Notes under the pieces: model-generated
What the model saw: only the letters and a program-made list of their open reading frames with translations
Told to the model about the DNA's origin: nothing
Database searches by the model: none
Assembly (NCBI GenBank): GCA_016717335.1
Contig: JADKFS010000001.1
Coordinates: forward strand, 2,914,001 to 2,978,000
DNA length: 64,000 nucleotides
Direction of reading: 5' to 3'
Source of the DNA: Candidatus Ribeiella danica
GTDB taxonomy: Bacteria; Chloroflexota; Chloroflexia; Chloroflexales; Roseiflexaceae
In this document: positions 42,938 through 51,700 of the stretch, in pieces
Numbering within the stretch: the first letter of the stretch is position 1
Layout of the letters: the number at the start of each line of letters is the position of its first letter
Position numbers and translations under genes: made by a program

Positions 42938-43022
42938 GTCGGGTCTGGGGCGGGCTTTGCCCGCCCCAGACCCGACCTTGGGGAGGTGTGGAGGGGCCGC
43001 AGGCCCCTCCACACCTCCCCAA
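42938..43022. repeat. two GC hairpins between HSP70 and the small tail gene
   Basis: GGGTCGGGTCTGGGGCGGG pairs with CCCGCCCCAGACCCGACC around TTTG; next to it GGGGAGGTGTGGAGGGGCC pairs with GGCCCCTCCACACCTCCCC around GCA. Both are perfect or nearly perfect and could attenuate transcription within the operon. Confidence 0.8.
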
Positions 43023-43052
43023 ATGTAAAGCGGATCGCTGCCAAGCGAGACA

Positions 43053-44699
43053 TTATGTTAGGGACCGATCGCGCCAGGTCAGCGTGCGCGTCTCGACGAT
43101 GTCGAGCGTGGCGGTGCGATTGCGGCGGGTGTCGTTGACGATCGCCTTCATCGTCCCGTCGGACTGGACGTCGAAGATGATCTCGAACTTGGGGGTGCGC
43201 GCCGGCGCGGCCGGCACCTCCATGTCGACGCTGCCCAGCACGACGCACTGGTCGGCGCGCGTGGCGCCGCGCGGCCCCTGCAGCACCTCGACGTGGATCG
43301 TCTTCTGGTTGTCTTCGGTGGTCGTCACCGGAAAGGCGCGGCTGGTGTGCGGCACCGTGGCGTTGGCCTCGACCAGCGGCTCGAAGGTGTCGTCGTCCAG
43401 GCGGATGCCCAGCGGCAGCGCGATCACGTTGATCAGCGCGTTCTCCTGGAATTTCTCCTGGCCCTGGCTGAGAATATGCGCGTACTCGCCGGCGCCCAGC
43501 GCGACGGTGAGCTGCGGCTGATCGCTGACGAGCGGCCTGCGCCCGGTCAGCCGCTCGACCTCGCGCTGCACGATCGGCATGAGCGTCGGGCCGCCGACCA
43601 GGATGACCTCGTCGATCTTGTCCCAGCCGAGCCCGGCCACGTCCTCGACCGCGCGGCGGGTGATCTCGATCGTCTTGCGCACGACCTCGGCGGCGCGCTG
43701 CTCGAGCTGGGCGCGCGTCAGCTCGATCCGCATGTCGAAGGGGCTGCCGCTCCCGAGGTCGAGCGCCGGCAGGTCGATCGTCGTGCTGTCGCGGGTGGTG
43801 AGATCGATCTTGGCCTGCTCGGCCGCGCGCCGCAGCCGGGCGCGGGTGACCTGGTCGTCCGGCCGCACCGGGTGGTCGTGCAGCCGCTCGATCTCCTCGG
43901 CGATCCAGCGCGCCACGCTCGCGTCGATGTCGTCGCCGCCCAGCCGGGTGTTGCCGTCCACCACCAGCGTGTAGAACAGGTAGCCGGCGTCGTCGCGCCT
44001 GGCCTCCAGCAGCGAGATGTCGAACGTGCCGCCGCCAAGGTCGTAGATCAGGATGCGGCGCTCCTCGGTGGTCAGCACCTGGGCGTTGCCGCTATACGCC
44101 AGCGCGGCCGCGGTCGGCTCGTTCAGGATGCCGACGACCTCCAGCCCGGCCAGCTTGCCGGCCAGGATGGTGGCCCGCCGCTGCAGCACGTTGAAGTATG
44201 CCGGGACGGTGATCACGGCGTAGCTGAGCTGGCTCGGCTCGATCCCCAGCGCCGCGGCCGCGTCGTCGCGCAGCTTCGCCAGCACCTTGGCCGAGACCTC
44301 CGGCGCGGAGAGGCGCAGCGGCGCGCCGCGATCCTCGCCCAGGTCGGCCACGACGTCGCGCAGCTGGTCGGTCCCGCCGCCCGAGATCAGCGTGTAGGTC
44401 AGGTCCTGGCGGCCGTAGAGCACGCTGGGGTCGCTGGAGAACGAGCGCCCGATGTAGCGCTTGATCGAGTAGATCACGTCGCCGGGGTGCGAGACGCCCA
44501 GGTCTCTGGCCGCGTGGCCGATCAGCCACTCGTGTCGCTCGCGATCCCACCCGACGATCGACGGCGTGAACGCGCGGCCGGCCGAGTCGTTCAGCACCTC
44601 GATCGCCTGGTCGTTCCACACCGCTACGGCGGACTTGGTGGTGCCGAGGTCGATGCCGATAATCAGCTTGTCCTTGAGCATGTCCGGTTGGTCGCTCAT
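43053..44699 (-). CDS. HSP70/DnaK-like chaperone lacking the C-terminal lid
   Basis: A 548-residue HSP70 homologue. The nucleotide-binding domain is complete: IIGIDLGTTKSAVAVW (phosphate 1), VITVPAYFN, GILNEPTAAALAY, IYDLGGGTFDISLL (phosphate 2) and VILVGGPTLMPIV. The beta-sandwich substrate domain is present, but the protein ends right after it (..RTLTWRDRSLT), without the helical lid and EEVD-like tail of DnaK (about 610-640 residues). No grpE or dnaJ is adjacent. It starts 14 bp after the propeller stop with a GGAGG site. It probably serves as the ATP-driven part of the protease system rather than as a housekeeping chaperone; that is inference. Confidence 0.9.
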   Translation of the reverse strand: MSDQPDMLKDKLIIGIDLGTTKSAVAVWNDQAIEVLNDSAGRAFTPSIVGWDRERHEWLIGHAARDLGVSHPGDVIYSIKRYIGRSFSSDPSVLYGRQDLTYTLISGGGTDQLRDVVADLGEDRGAPLRLSAPEVSAKVLAKLRDDAAAALGIEPSQLSYAVITVPAYFNVLQRRATILAGKLAGLEVVGILNEPTAAALAYSGNAQVLTTEERRILIYDLGGGTFDISLLEARRDDAGYLFYTLVVDGNTRLGGDDIDASVARWIAEEIERLHDHPVRPDDQVTRARLRRAAEQAKIDLTTRDSTTIDLPALDLGSGSPFDMRIELTRAQLEQRAAEVVRKTIEITRRAVEDVAGLGWDKIDEVILVGGPTLMPIVQREVERLTGRRPLVSDQPQLTVALGAGEYAHILSQGQEKFQENALINVIALPLGIRLDDDTFEPLVEANATVPHTSRAFPVTTTEDNQKTIHVEVLQGPRGATRADQCVVLGSVDMEVPAAPARTPKFEIIFDVQSDGTMKAIVNDTRRNRTATLDIVETRTLTWRDRSLT

Positions 44700-44713
44700 C
44701 GGTTGCCTCCAAG

Positions 44714-46555
44714 CTACGGTAGCTTCAAGTGGCCGATCCCGGCCCGCGTGACGATCCAGAGGATGCCGTCGCGCTCGACCAGCGCGTGCGCGCGCCGGCT
44801 GGGCATGCCCGAGTTGATCGGCGTGTAGGGCTCGGATGTCGCGCCGGTCGCCGGGTCGTAGCGGGCGACGCCGTCCTCGCGCGCGAGCCAGATCCCCGGC
44901 CGGGCGATCGCCGGCGCAAGCGCGTAGACGGCGGGCGGCGTCGCCGGCGCGGCCGGGTTGCGCGCGAGCCAGGCGCCGGCGCGGCGCGACCAGAGCCCCT
45001 CCGCGGTCGCCGCCCACAGCTCGCCGCCGATCACGGCGAGCGCGTGGACCTCCGCCTGCAGCGGCCCCGGCTGCTCGCCCGCCAGCGCCCAGCGCCCGTC
45101 CCTGAGCTGGTACGCGCCGCGGGTCGTGCCCAGCCACCAGGTCTGATCGGGCAGCTGCGCCAGGCAGCGCGCCGCCGCCGGCCCGCTCGGGGCAACCAGC
45201 GCCGGCTCGCCCGCGCCGAGCCGCCACAGCCCGCGCCCCGTCAGCGCGTACAGCGATTGGTCCTCGCCGGCCGCCAGCGCCGTCACGGCCCCCGGCGGCG
45301 GGACGAGCGCGTCGGCCTGGGCGGCCGCGTTCAGCGGGATGACGCCGTGCGGCCACGAGAGCGCCCACAGCGCGCTGTGAGCTTCCGGGCCGGCGGCCGC
45401 GCTCGCGCTCACCTGGCAGAGCGCGCGGATGTCGCCGCTCTCGGCGTCCGCGCTCCACGCGCCGTCGTGGTCGAACGTGACCAGCCCGCCGGCCGTGCCG
45501 ACCCAGATCTGCCCGCGATCGTCGTGCGCGGCGACGCAGCGCCCCAGGTTGTTCAGCGCGTCTTCGCGGTGCGCCGGCAGCAGGTCCAGATCCCAGCGCG
45601 TCTGATCCGGGCTGGGGCTCCACACACCGGCGAGCAGGCGGTCGGTCCCGACCCACAGGTAGCTGTCGTCGGCGCTGGCGGCGAGCGCCTGCGGCGCGGG
45701 CGCCTGATCTGGCGCGGGCACGGCGACCCACGAGTCGCGCTGGATCTGCGCGAGGCCGGCCGTGGTGAGCACCCAGGTGCGCGAGCGCCCGGCGGCGAGC
45801 CCGACGACCCGGCCGGACGGGTCGGACTCGGCCGGCCCGACCGGCCCGGCCAGCTGCTGCCCGTCGTCGCGGTAGACCGCCTCGGGCGTCCCGATCCACA
45901 GCGCCCCATCGGCGCCGCGCGCGAGCGCGGTGCAGGCCTGGATGCGATCGGGCGACAGCCGCTCCGGGCGCGCGCCCGGCCGCAGCCGAAACAGGCCCCA
46001 CAGATTGCCCAGCAGCAGCCCGTCGCCGTCCGCCAGCAGCGCCGACGCGTGCACCGCGCCGTCGTCGCCGATCGCCACGGGCGTGGCCGGCCGATCGGGC
46101 GCGTCGATCCGGTAGACCGCGCCGGCGCCGGCGGCCCAGATACCGTGCTCGCCCGGCCCCCGGCAGACGGCTCTGATCGGCTCCGACTGGAGATCGCCGT
46201 AGATCTGCCAGCGGTGGCCGTCGAAGTACGACAGGCCGCCCTCGGCGTGGCCGGCCCAGGGCCACTCGGCCTGGTCGACGCAGATGCAGGCCGTGGCGTT
46301 GCCGGCCAGCCCGTGCTCGCTGCTGTAGCGGCGGTACAGCAGCTCCTGCTTGCGGTTCCACGAGATCACGCCGCCCCAGGTGGCCAGCCACATATGGCTG
46401 GACCCGGGCGCCACCGCGATCGCGCGCACCGAGCGGTGGGCGACGAACGTGCTCCACCCGGCGTGGATCGGCTCGGGCTCCAGCACGCCCGCCTCGGCAT
46501 GGGCGGTGATGCGGGCGCGGTCCTCGACGAAGCGTGTGATGCGGCCGCTGCTCAT
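44714..46555 (-). CDS. multi-blade beta-propeller (Reg_prop-type) protein
   Basis: A 613-residue protein made almost wholly of propeller blades with the two-component-regulator 'Reg_prop' pattern: MWLATWGGVISWNRK, LWIGTPEAVYRDDG, IWVGTAGGLVTFDHDG, WWLGTTRGAYQLRDG, LWAATAEGLWSR, IWLAREDGVARYD and LWIVTRAGIGHL, about eleven in all. Unlike hybrid two-component sensors it has no signal peptide, membrane helix or kinase domain, so it is probably a cytosolic recognition or scaffold module. Its ATG overlaps the stop of the coiled-coil gene (ATGA at 46552-46555). Confidence 0.82.
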   Translation of the reverse strand: MSSGRITRFVEDRARITAHAEAGVLEPEPIHAGWSTFVAHRSVRAIAVAPGSSHMWLATWGGVISWNRKQELLYRRYSSEHGLAGNATACICVDQAEWPWAGHAEGGLSYFDGHRWQIYGDLQSEPIRAVCRGPGEHGIWAAGAGAVYRIDAPDRPATPVAIGDDGAVHASALLADGDGLLLGNLWGLFRLRPGARPERLSPDRIQACTALARGADGALWIGTPEAVYRDDGQQLAGPVGPAESDPSGRVVGLAAGRSRTWVLTTAGLAQIQRDSWVAVPAPDQAPAPQALAASADDSYLWVGTDRLLAGVWSPSPDQTRWDLDLLPAHREDALNNLGRCVAAHDDRGQIWVGTAGGLVTFDHDGAWSADAESGDIRALCQVSASAAAGPEAHSALWALSWPHGVIPLNAAAQADALVPPPGAVTALAAGEDQSLYALTGRGLWRLGAGEPALVAPSGPAAARCLAQLPDQTWWLGTTRGAYQLRDGRWALAGEQPGPLQAEVHALAVIGGELWAATAEGLWSRRAGAWLARNPAAPATPPAVYALAPAIARPGIWLAREDGVARYDPATGATSEPYTPINSGMPSRRAHALVERDGILWIVTRAGIGHLKLP

Positions 46556-47364
46556 CGGTCGGCCTCGCTTTCCATCCGGCGCACCTCCGCCCGGCCCAGC
46601 CCGGCGGCGGCGCGGGCGAGCTGCGCCCTGGTCTCCTCGATCTCGGCCTGCTTGTCGCGGCGCGTGTCGGCGATGAAGCTCTCCCAGCGTGCCTGACCCT
46701 CCGGCCCGCTCGCGCGCGCGCGCCACTTGCTCCAGATGTTCAGCCAGCCGCGGTAGCGCGTCTCCTGGATGTCGATGTCGCCGGCCAGCCGCTCGCGATA
46801 CTCCAGCAGCGCCGCGCCCCACTCCTCCAGCCGCGCCAGGTGCTCCTGCTCGCGCTCGTGCGGCGCGCTGCGCTCGAACACGCTCAGGTCGAGCAGCGCC
46901 AGCGCCTCGCCCAGCGGGCGATCGGCGTCGTCGGCGATCCGGTTGATCTGGCCCTGCACGTCGCCCTTCAGCCGCCAGGCGTAGGCCATGCGGTTGACCA
47001 GCTTCTTCAGGCGGCCGCGCGCCTCCTGGTTGGCGCCCTGGCCGCGCGCGGCCGTCACGCGCGGCTCCGGCGCGGCAGGGTTCCAGGGCTGCCTGCGGCG
47101 CCACGGCGGGTGGGGCGGCGGCACGACAATCTCTTCGCCGCTGTGCTGGGGCAGCGCGCCCTTGCGCCGCTTGAGATCCAGCTCGTCCCGGCGCTGCTTC
47201 AGCGCGTCCAGCTCGCTCGCGACGTCGGCGAGCAGCAGCTCGTACTCGGCGCGCGCCTGCTCGACCGTCTGCAGCGCGGCCAGGCGCTCGCGCAGGCCGG
47301 CGATCTCCGCGTAGGCCAGGCGAACCCGCTCGATCTGGGACTGCAGGTCGTCGGTCGTCGTCAT
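46552..47364 (-). CDS. coiled-coil protein of the CHAT-macro operon
   Basis: A 270-residue protein of unknown family. Residues 1-70 form a strong coiled coil (ERLAALQTVEQARAEYELLL). A Pro/Arg-rich linker (about 75-110) follows, then a second, Trp-rich helical region (about 115-270) that ends in another coiled coil. ATGA overlaps join it to the CHAT protease before it and the propeller after it, so stoichiometric synthesis is likely. By position it may be an adaptor between protease and propeller; no direct evidence. Confidence 0.75.
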   Translation of the reverse strand: MTTTDDLQSQIERVRLAYAEIAGLRERLAALQTVEQARAEYELLLADVASELDALKQRRDELDLKRRKGALPQHSGEEIVVPPPHPPWRRRQPWNPAAPEPRVTAARGQGANQEARGRLKKLVNRMAYAWRLKGDVQGQINRIADDADRPLGEALALLDLSVFERSAPHEREQEHLARLEEWGAALLEYRERLAGDIDIQETRYRGWLNIWSKWRARASGPEGQARWESFIADTRRDKQAEIEETRAQLARAAAGLGRAEVRRMESEADR

Positions 47365-48791
47365 GCCACACCTCCCACCTGGACAAAATCGTTCAGGATG
47401 TTCGCGCCCTTGAAGGCGTAGAGCACGTAGGCCAGCCCGAGCGGGTTGTTGTAGGTCTCCATAAAGTAGCGCCGCGTCGCCAGCAGCGCCTCGGCGATAT
47501 AGCGGTTGCGCGCGATCTCGGGCGTGGTGGAGTCGACCGTGGCCTGGAACAGGAAGTCGTAGAACTTCAGCGCGAACGCGTGCGCGAAGTAGTCCGGCAC
47601 CGGGCAGAGCGTCGCCACCACCGCGAGCGCGCTCAGGTTGCCGATCCACTCGGCGGGGAACCCCGGCGGCTCGTACGAGTCGCTCTGCTCGCCGGTGCCG
47701 CAGGCGTTCAGGAAGACCAGCGGCCCGTGATCGCGCACCGTCCGCCGCTCGCGCCGCAGCTCGCCCGACGCCAGCAGGGCCACGTTCAGCGGGATCAGCG
47801 TGCCGGCCACCTTCATCTGCAGCTCCGAGAGGAACTCGGTCTGGGCGCTGGTCTGGCAGTGGCAGGCGAAGTGGATCAGGTCGTAGCGCAGGCTGTCCTG
47901 AAAGCTCGCGACTAGCGCAGTCCGCAGCCAGCTCTCGGCGAAGCGCTCGTCGCCGCCCTCGCGATCGGTCAGCTCCCGGACGAAGTGGTTCAGCCAGGCG
48001 CCCTGACAGCTCTGCCACCAGGCGGCCAGCTTATCTTCGTCGCCGTCCATCTGGGCGCGCAGCGCCTGGCGCACCTGGTTTTCGAACGCGCTGGCCAGGT
48101 TGCCCTGCGGCAGGCCGAGCTTGAGCCGCTGGGCCAGCTGCGCGATCTCGCGCCCGGCGAAGTCGAGGTCCTCATTCGTGGCCGAGTACAGGCCGTTGCG
48201 CATCGTGATATCGCTGGCCGGCTCCCCGTCGGCAGGCCAGTGGGTGATCGGCACGCGAAAGCCCCAGAACTGCTCCCACCTGGGCGGGTAGTCGGTCAGG
48301 CTGCCCTCGTGCATCATCTCCCACAGGATCGGCGCGCGATCCTGCTCCTGGAAGGTCAGCGCCGGCTGCCGCTCGGGCGGCACGTCGTCCCGCAAGAACT
48401 CGTAGTAGCGCAGGCGCTCGACGACCTCCTGGTTCAGCTTGCTGCGCAGGCCGCCGCCGATATCGCGCAGGTCCCAGAGCGCCTCGCGGCAGGTCTGCTG
48501 ATCGAGCTTGATCGAGTCGTCGAGCAGCGCGAGCTGCGCCTGGTCGAGCGGGCCGGCGCTGCCGTCCAGGTCGGGCTGCCTGCCGGCCACCAGCCGGCTC
48601 AGCTTGTGCAGCCGCTCGGCGAAGGCGCGGTTGGCCCGCAGCGCCTGGTCGCTCGCGAAGCCGAGCCCGCTCTGGATCACGCGAGTCTCCACCAGCACGA
48701 ACCCGGGAACGATCACGATCGATATCGGCCGGCGCGCGCCCGCGACCTCGTCGTCGGAGGAGGAATAGCCGCCGGTTCTGTCGGTTGTCAT
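47361..48791 (-). CDS. CHAT-domain protease with intact catalytic dyad
   Basis: A 476-residue protein. The first 290 residues are mainly helical and unrecognised (EHH-type linker, DLRDIGGGLRSKLNQEV). The CHAT caspase-fold domain (about 300-470) has His311 in LIHFACHCQ and Cys364 in LVFLNACGTG, the complete catalytic pair, and the C-terminal AVVATLCPVPDYFAHAFALKFYDFLF typical of the family. CHAT proteases cleave specific partner proteins in bacterial immunity and cell-death pathways. Its ATG is within the stop of the giant gene (ATGA 48788-48791). It is the only CHAT-type domain of this operon with both catalytic residues, so it is probably the effector protease. Confidence 0.88.
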   Translation of the reverse strand: MTTDRTGGYSSSDDEVAGARRPISIVIVPGFVLVETRVIQSGLGFASDQALRANRAFAERLHKLSRLVAGRQPDLDGSAGPLDQAQLALLDDSIKLDQQTCREALWDLRDIGGGLRSKLNQEVVERLRYYEFLRDDVPPERQPALTFQEQDRAPILWEMMHEGSLTDYPPRWEQFWGFRVPITHWPADGEPASDITMRNGLYSATNEDLDFAGREIAQLAQRLKLGLPQGNLASAFENQVRQALRAQMDGDEDKLAAWWQSCQGAWLNHFVRELTDREGGDERFAESWLRTALVASFQDSLRYDLIHFACHCQTSAQTEFLSELQMKVAGTLIPLNVALLASGELRRERRTVRDHGPLVFLNACGTGEQSDSYEPPGFPAEWIGNLSALAVVATLCPVPDYFAHAFALKFYDFLFQATVDSTTPEIARNRYIAEALLATRRYFMETYNNPLGLAYVLYAFKGANILNDFVQVGGVA

Positions 48792-51700
48792 GACGCCCTC
48801 GTTTCGCCTACGTTCAGCTTGAGCACCAGCGTGCGCAGCTCGCGGTCGCCGCGCTGGAACTGGACCATGACCGACAGCGTCGTCGGCTCGGCCGGCATCG
48901 TCAGCTCGACGATGCTCTGGTAGTCGTCGCTGGCGGCCACCGGCTCCAGCGGGTAGGCCTGCGGCAGCGCGCCGCTCAGCGGTATCACCATCACGGCGAG
49001 CGCCTCGGCCTGGAGCGGCGCGCGCAGGGCGCGCAGCCGCCCGCCGTACCAGACCGGCGCCTCGGACCGGTAGCTGGCGCGGAAGCGGTAGCGCGCGCCC
49101 GGCTGGTAGGGCTGGCCCTCGGCGTGATCGATCGCCTCGAACAGCGTGAAGCCCTGGGCCGGCCGCACCAGGTACGGCGCGCACCACGGGTGCCCGAAGT
49201 AGGTGTAGGCCAGCCAGTCGGGCCGGTGCGGGAAGGCCTGGCGCACGTGGTCGCGCGCGATCCAGATCGCCCAGCCCAGGGCCGTGCCGGCGCGCATCGC
49301 CTGGTAGAACGCGCGCGCGAAGACCTGGTCGACCTCGGGCGGTACCGGCCAGCGCGGCCCGAACAGGGCGCTGGCGCCGGCGTGCATGAACGGCAGCGCC
49401 CAGCCGGCCTCGATCGCCGTGTCGCGATCGGCCAGCCCCGCGCCGGGCGCCTGGCCGTCTACGAAGCTGAGGCCGATCACCGGCCGCCGCAGCGTGAAGT
49501 CGAGCCGCTGCTCGTGGATCATCGCGTCGGGCGTGCCGTCCGCCGCGCGCGCGCCGGCCGGTTCGTCGCCGGCGAAGGTGACGCGCCCGGCCTGGCGCGG
49601 CTCGGTGACGCGCAGCATGTGCAGCCCGTAGTAGGGCGACCCCGGCTGCGTCAGGGCGGTGTAGCCGGCCTGGTCTTCGACCTGGGCGTAGGTCTCGCCG
49701 CCGACGGCGGCGTGCCAGCGCGCCAGGTCGACCGCGCGCTGGCGGTAGTGGATCAGGTCGAGCTGGCCCAGCGGCGCCTCGTCGGCCAGCCGCAGCCCCT
49801 GCCGGCCGACCCAGTGCGCCAGCACGAACTTGCCCGCGAGAAAGTCGTCGTACCACAGCTCGTCGGCGGCCGTGCGGGCGTAGGGGCAGACCAGCTCCCA
49901 CGGCAGGATCGCCTGGTCGTCGGCGACGATCAGCCACGACCAGATCGTCTCGCTAAGCGCCGCGAGCCGCAGGATCTGCCAGTAGTGCCTGCGCAGCGGG
50001 TGCCCGGGCGGCATGAGCTGGTCGAACAGCAGCGCGCCGAAGGCCCGCAGGCTGGCGAGCGCGTCCTGCGGCGGCGCGTCGGCGGCGTCGGCGGCGGCCT
50101 GGATGGCGGCCAGCCGCAGCGCCGCCAGGTCCTGGCAGGTGAGCGCGAGCGGCGGGCTCAGCTGCGCGCGGTCGAGCCGGAGCGCCGGGCAGGTCAGGTA
50201 CAGCTGGACCTGCTCGCCGTCGGGGGTCTCCTCCAGCGCGACGTAGAGCATCACCTGGGGCTGCGGGTCGGGGATCTCGCGCCGGTCGATCAGCTCGGGG
50301 ATCGGCGGCAGCACGCGCGGCGCGATCACGCGGATGGGCAGCTCCAGCTCGGCCGGGCTGATCCCGGCCACCCGGCCGCCGGGGTAGACCAGCACGCGCG
50401 CGCTCCGCTCGCCGCTGGAAAGCGCGGTCAGGTCGAACATGATGCTGCGCTCGACCGGGCTGCCGTTCACCACCGCGATCGTGCGCGCGTTCCGGCCGGC
50501 CACCTGGAAGCCGGGCGCCTTGATGTACACGGTCAGCTCGAGCGTGCTCACCGGCACGCGCAGCGCCACGCCGCCGGGCTGCGGGGTGGCCGAGAGGCTC
50601 AGCGTCAGCTGGAGCGCCTCGCCGACGCCGATCTGCGCGCCCTGCGGCGCGGCCAGGCCGAGGTACCAGCTCGAGACCGGCACGCGCTCGGCCGGCGGCT
50701 CGGCTGGCCCCGCAAGCGACTGGTAGGCTGCGACGTAGGCCTGGTAGACGCGCTCCTCGGCGAAGGCGAACACGACCCGCTCGAGCCGGCTGCCGTGCTC
50801 CAGGTGGGTGAGCGCCGCCGCCAGGATGCGCGGCGCCGTCTCGGTCGGCTCGAGCCCGGCGGCCCCGGTCCCAATCGCGGGCAGCCCGATCGACCGGACA
50901 TCGGCCAGCGCCTCGGCGCTCGCGAGCGCGGCGGCCGCGCCCTGCACCACCGTCTCGAGCGTCGCCACCTCGCCCTCGCGCACCGGCGCATGGACGAGGT
51001 AGCGGGCCGGCAGCGTCCCTGCGCCGGTGACGACCGCCTCGCCAAGCTTCGGCGCCGGCTGGACGCGCAGCTGGCTCCGTAGCTCGTAGCCGATCCGCCC
51101 GATCAGCTGCTGCCCGATCGACCCGCTGAGGTCGAGCTGCGGGCTGGTCGGGTTGACCAAGGCATCCACCTCGAGATCGAGCAGGTTGGCCTGGACCAGC
51201 TGGATGCGCGCGAGCGCCTCGGCTGAGCTGAGTGGCGGCAGGCTCGGCGCGAGCACAGTGAACGGCAGCTTCAGCTCGATTGCGCTAGACCCGGCCGCTC
51301 GCTCGCCGGGGTACACCAGCACGCGCACGCTGTGCTCGCCGCTGGCCTGCGCGGTCAGGTCGAACGCGCTGCTGTGCTCGGGTGGGCTGTCGCTTAGCAG
51401 TGCGATCGTGCGCGTAGGCTCGCCGCGCAGCAGAAAACCGGGCGCCTCGACGCTGACGGCCAGCCCCGGCGCGCTGGCGGGCACGCGCAGCTCGACGCTG
51501 CCGGGCTGGCGGGTGGCCCCGAGGCTCAGCGTGAGCTGGAGCGACTCGCCAGCCTTGATCTGCGGCCCCTTCAAGCTAGCCAGGCTGAGATACCAGATCG
51601 TGACCGAGTCGCGCTCGATCGATCCTGCGAGCGCCTGGTAGGCCGCGGCGTAGGCCTGGTAGACGCGCTCCTCGGCGAAGGCGAACACGACCTGCTCGAC

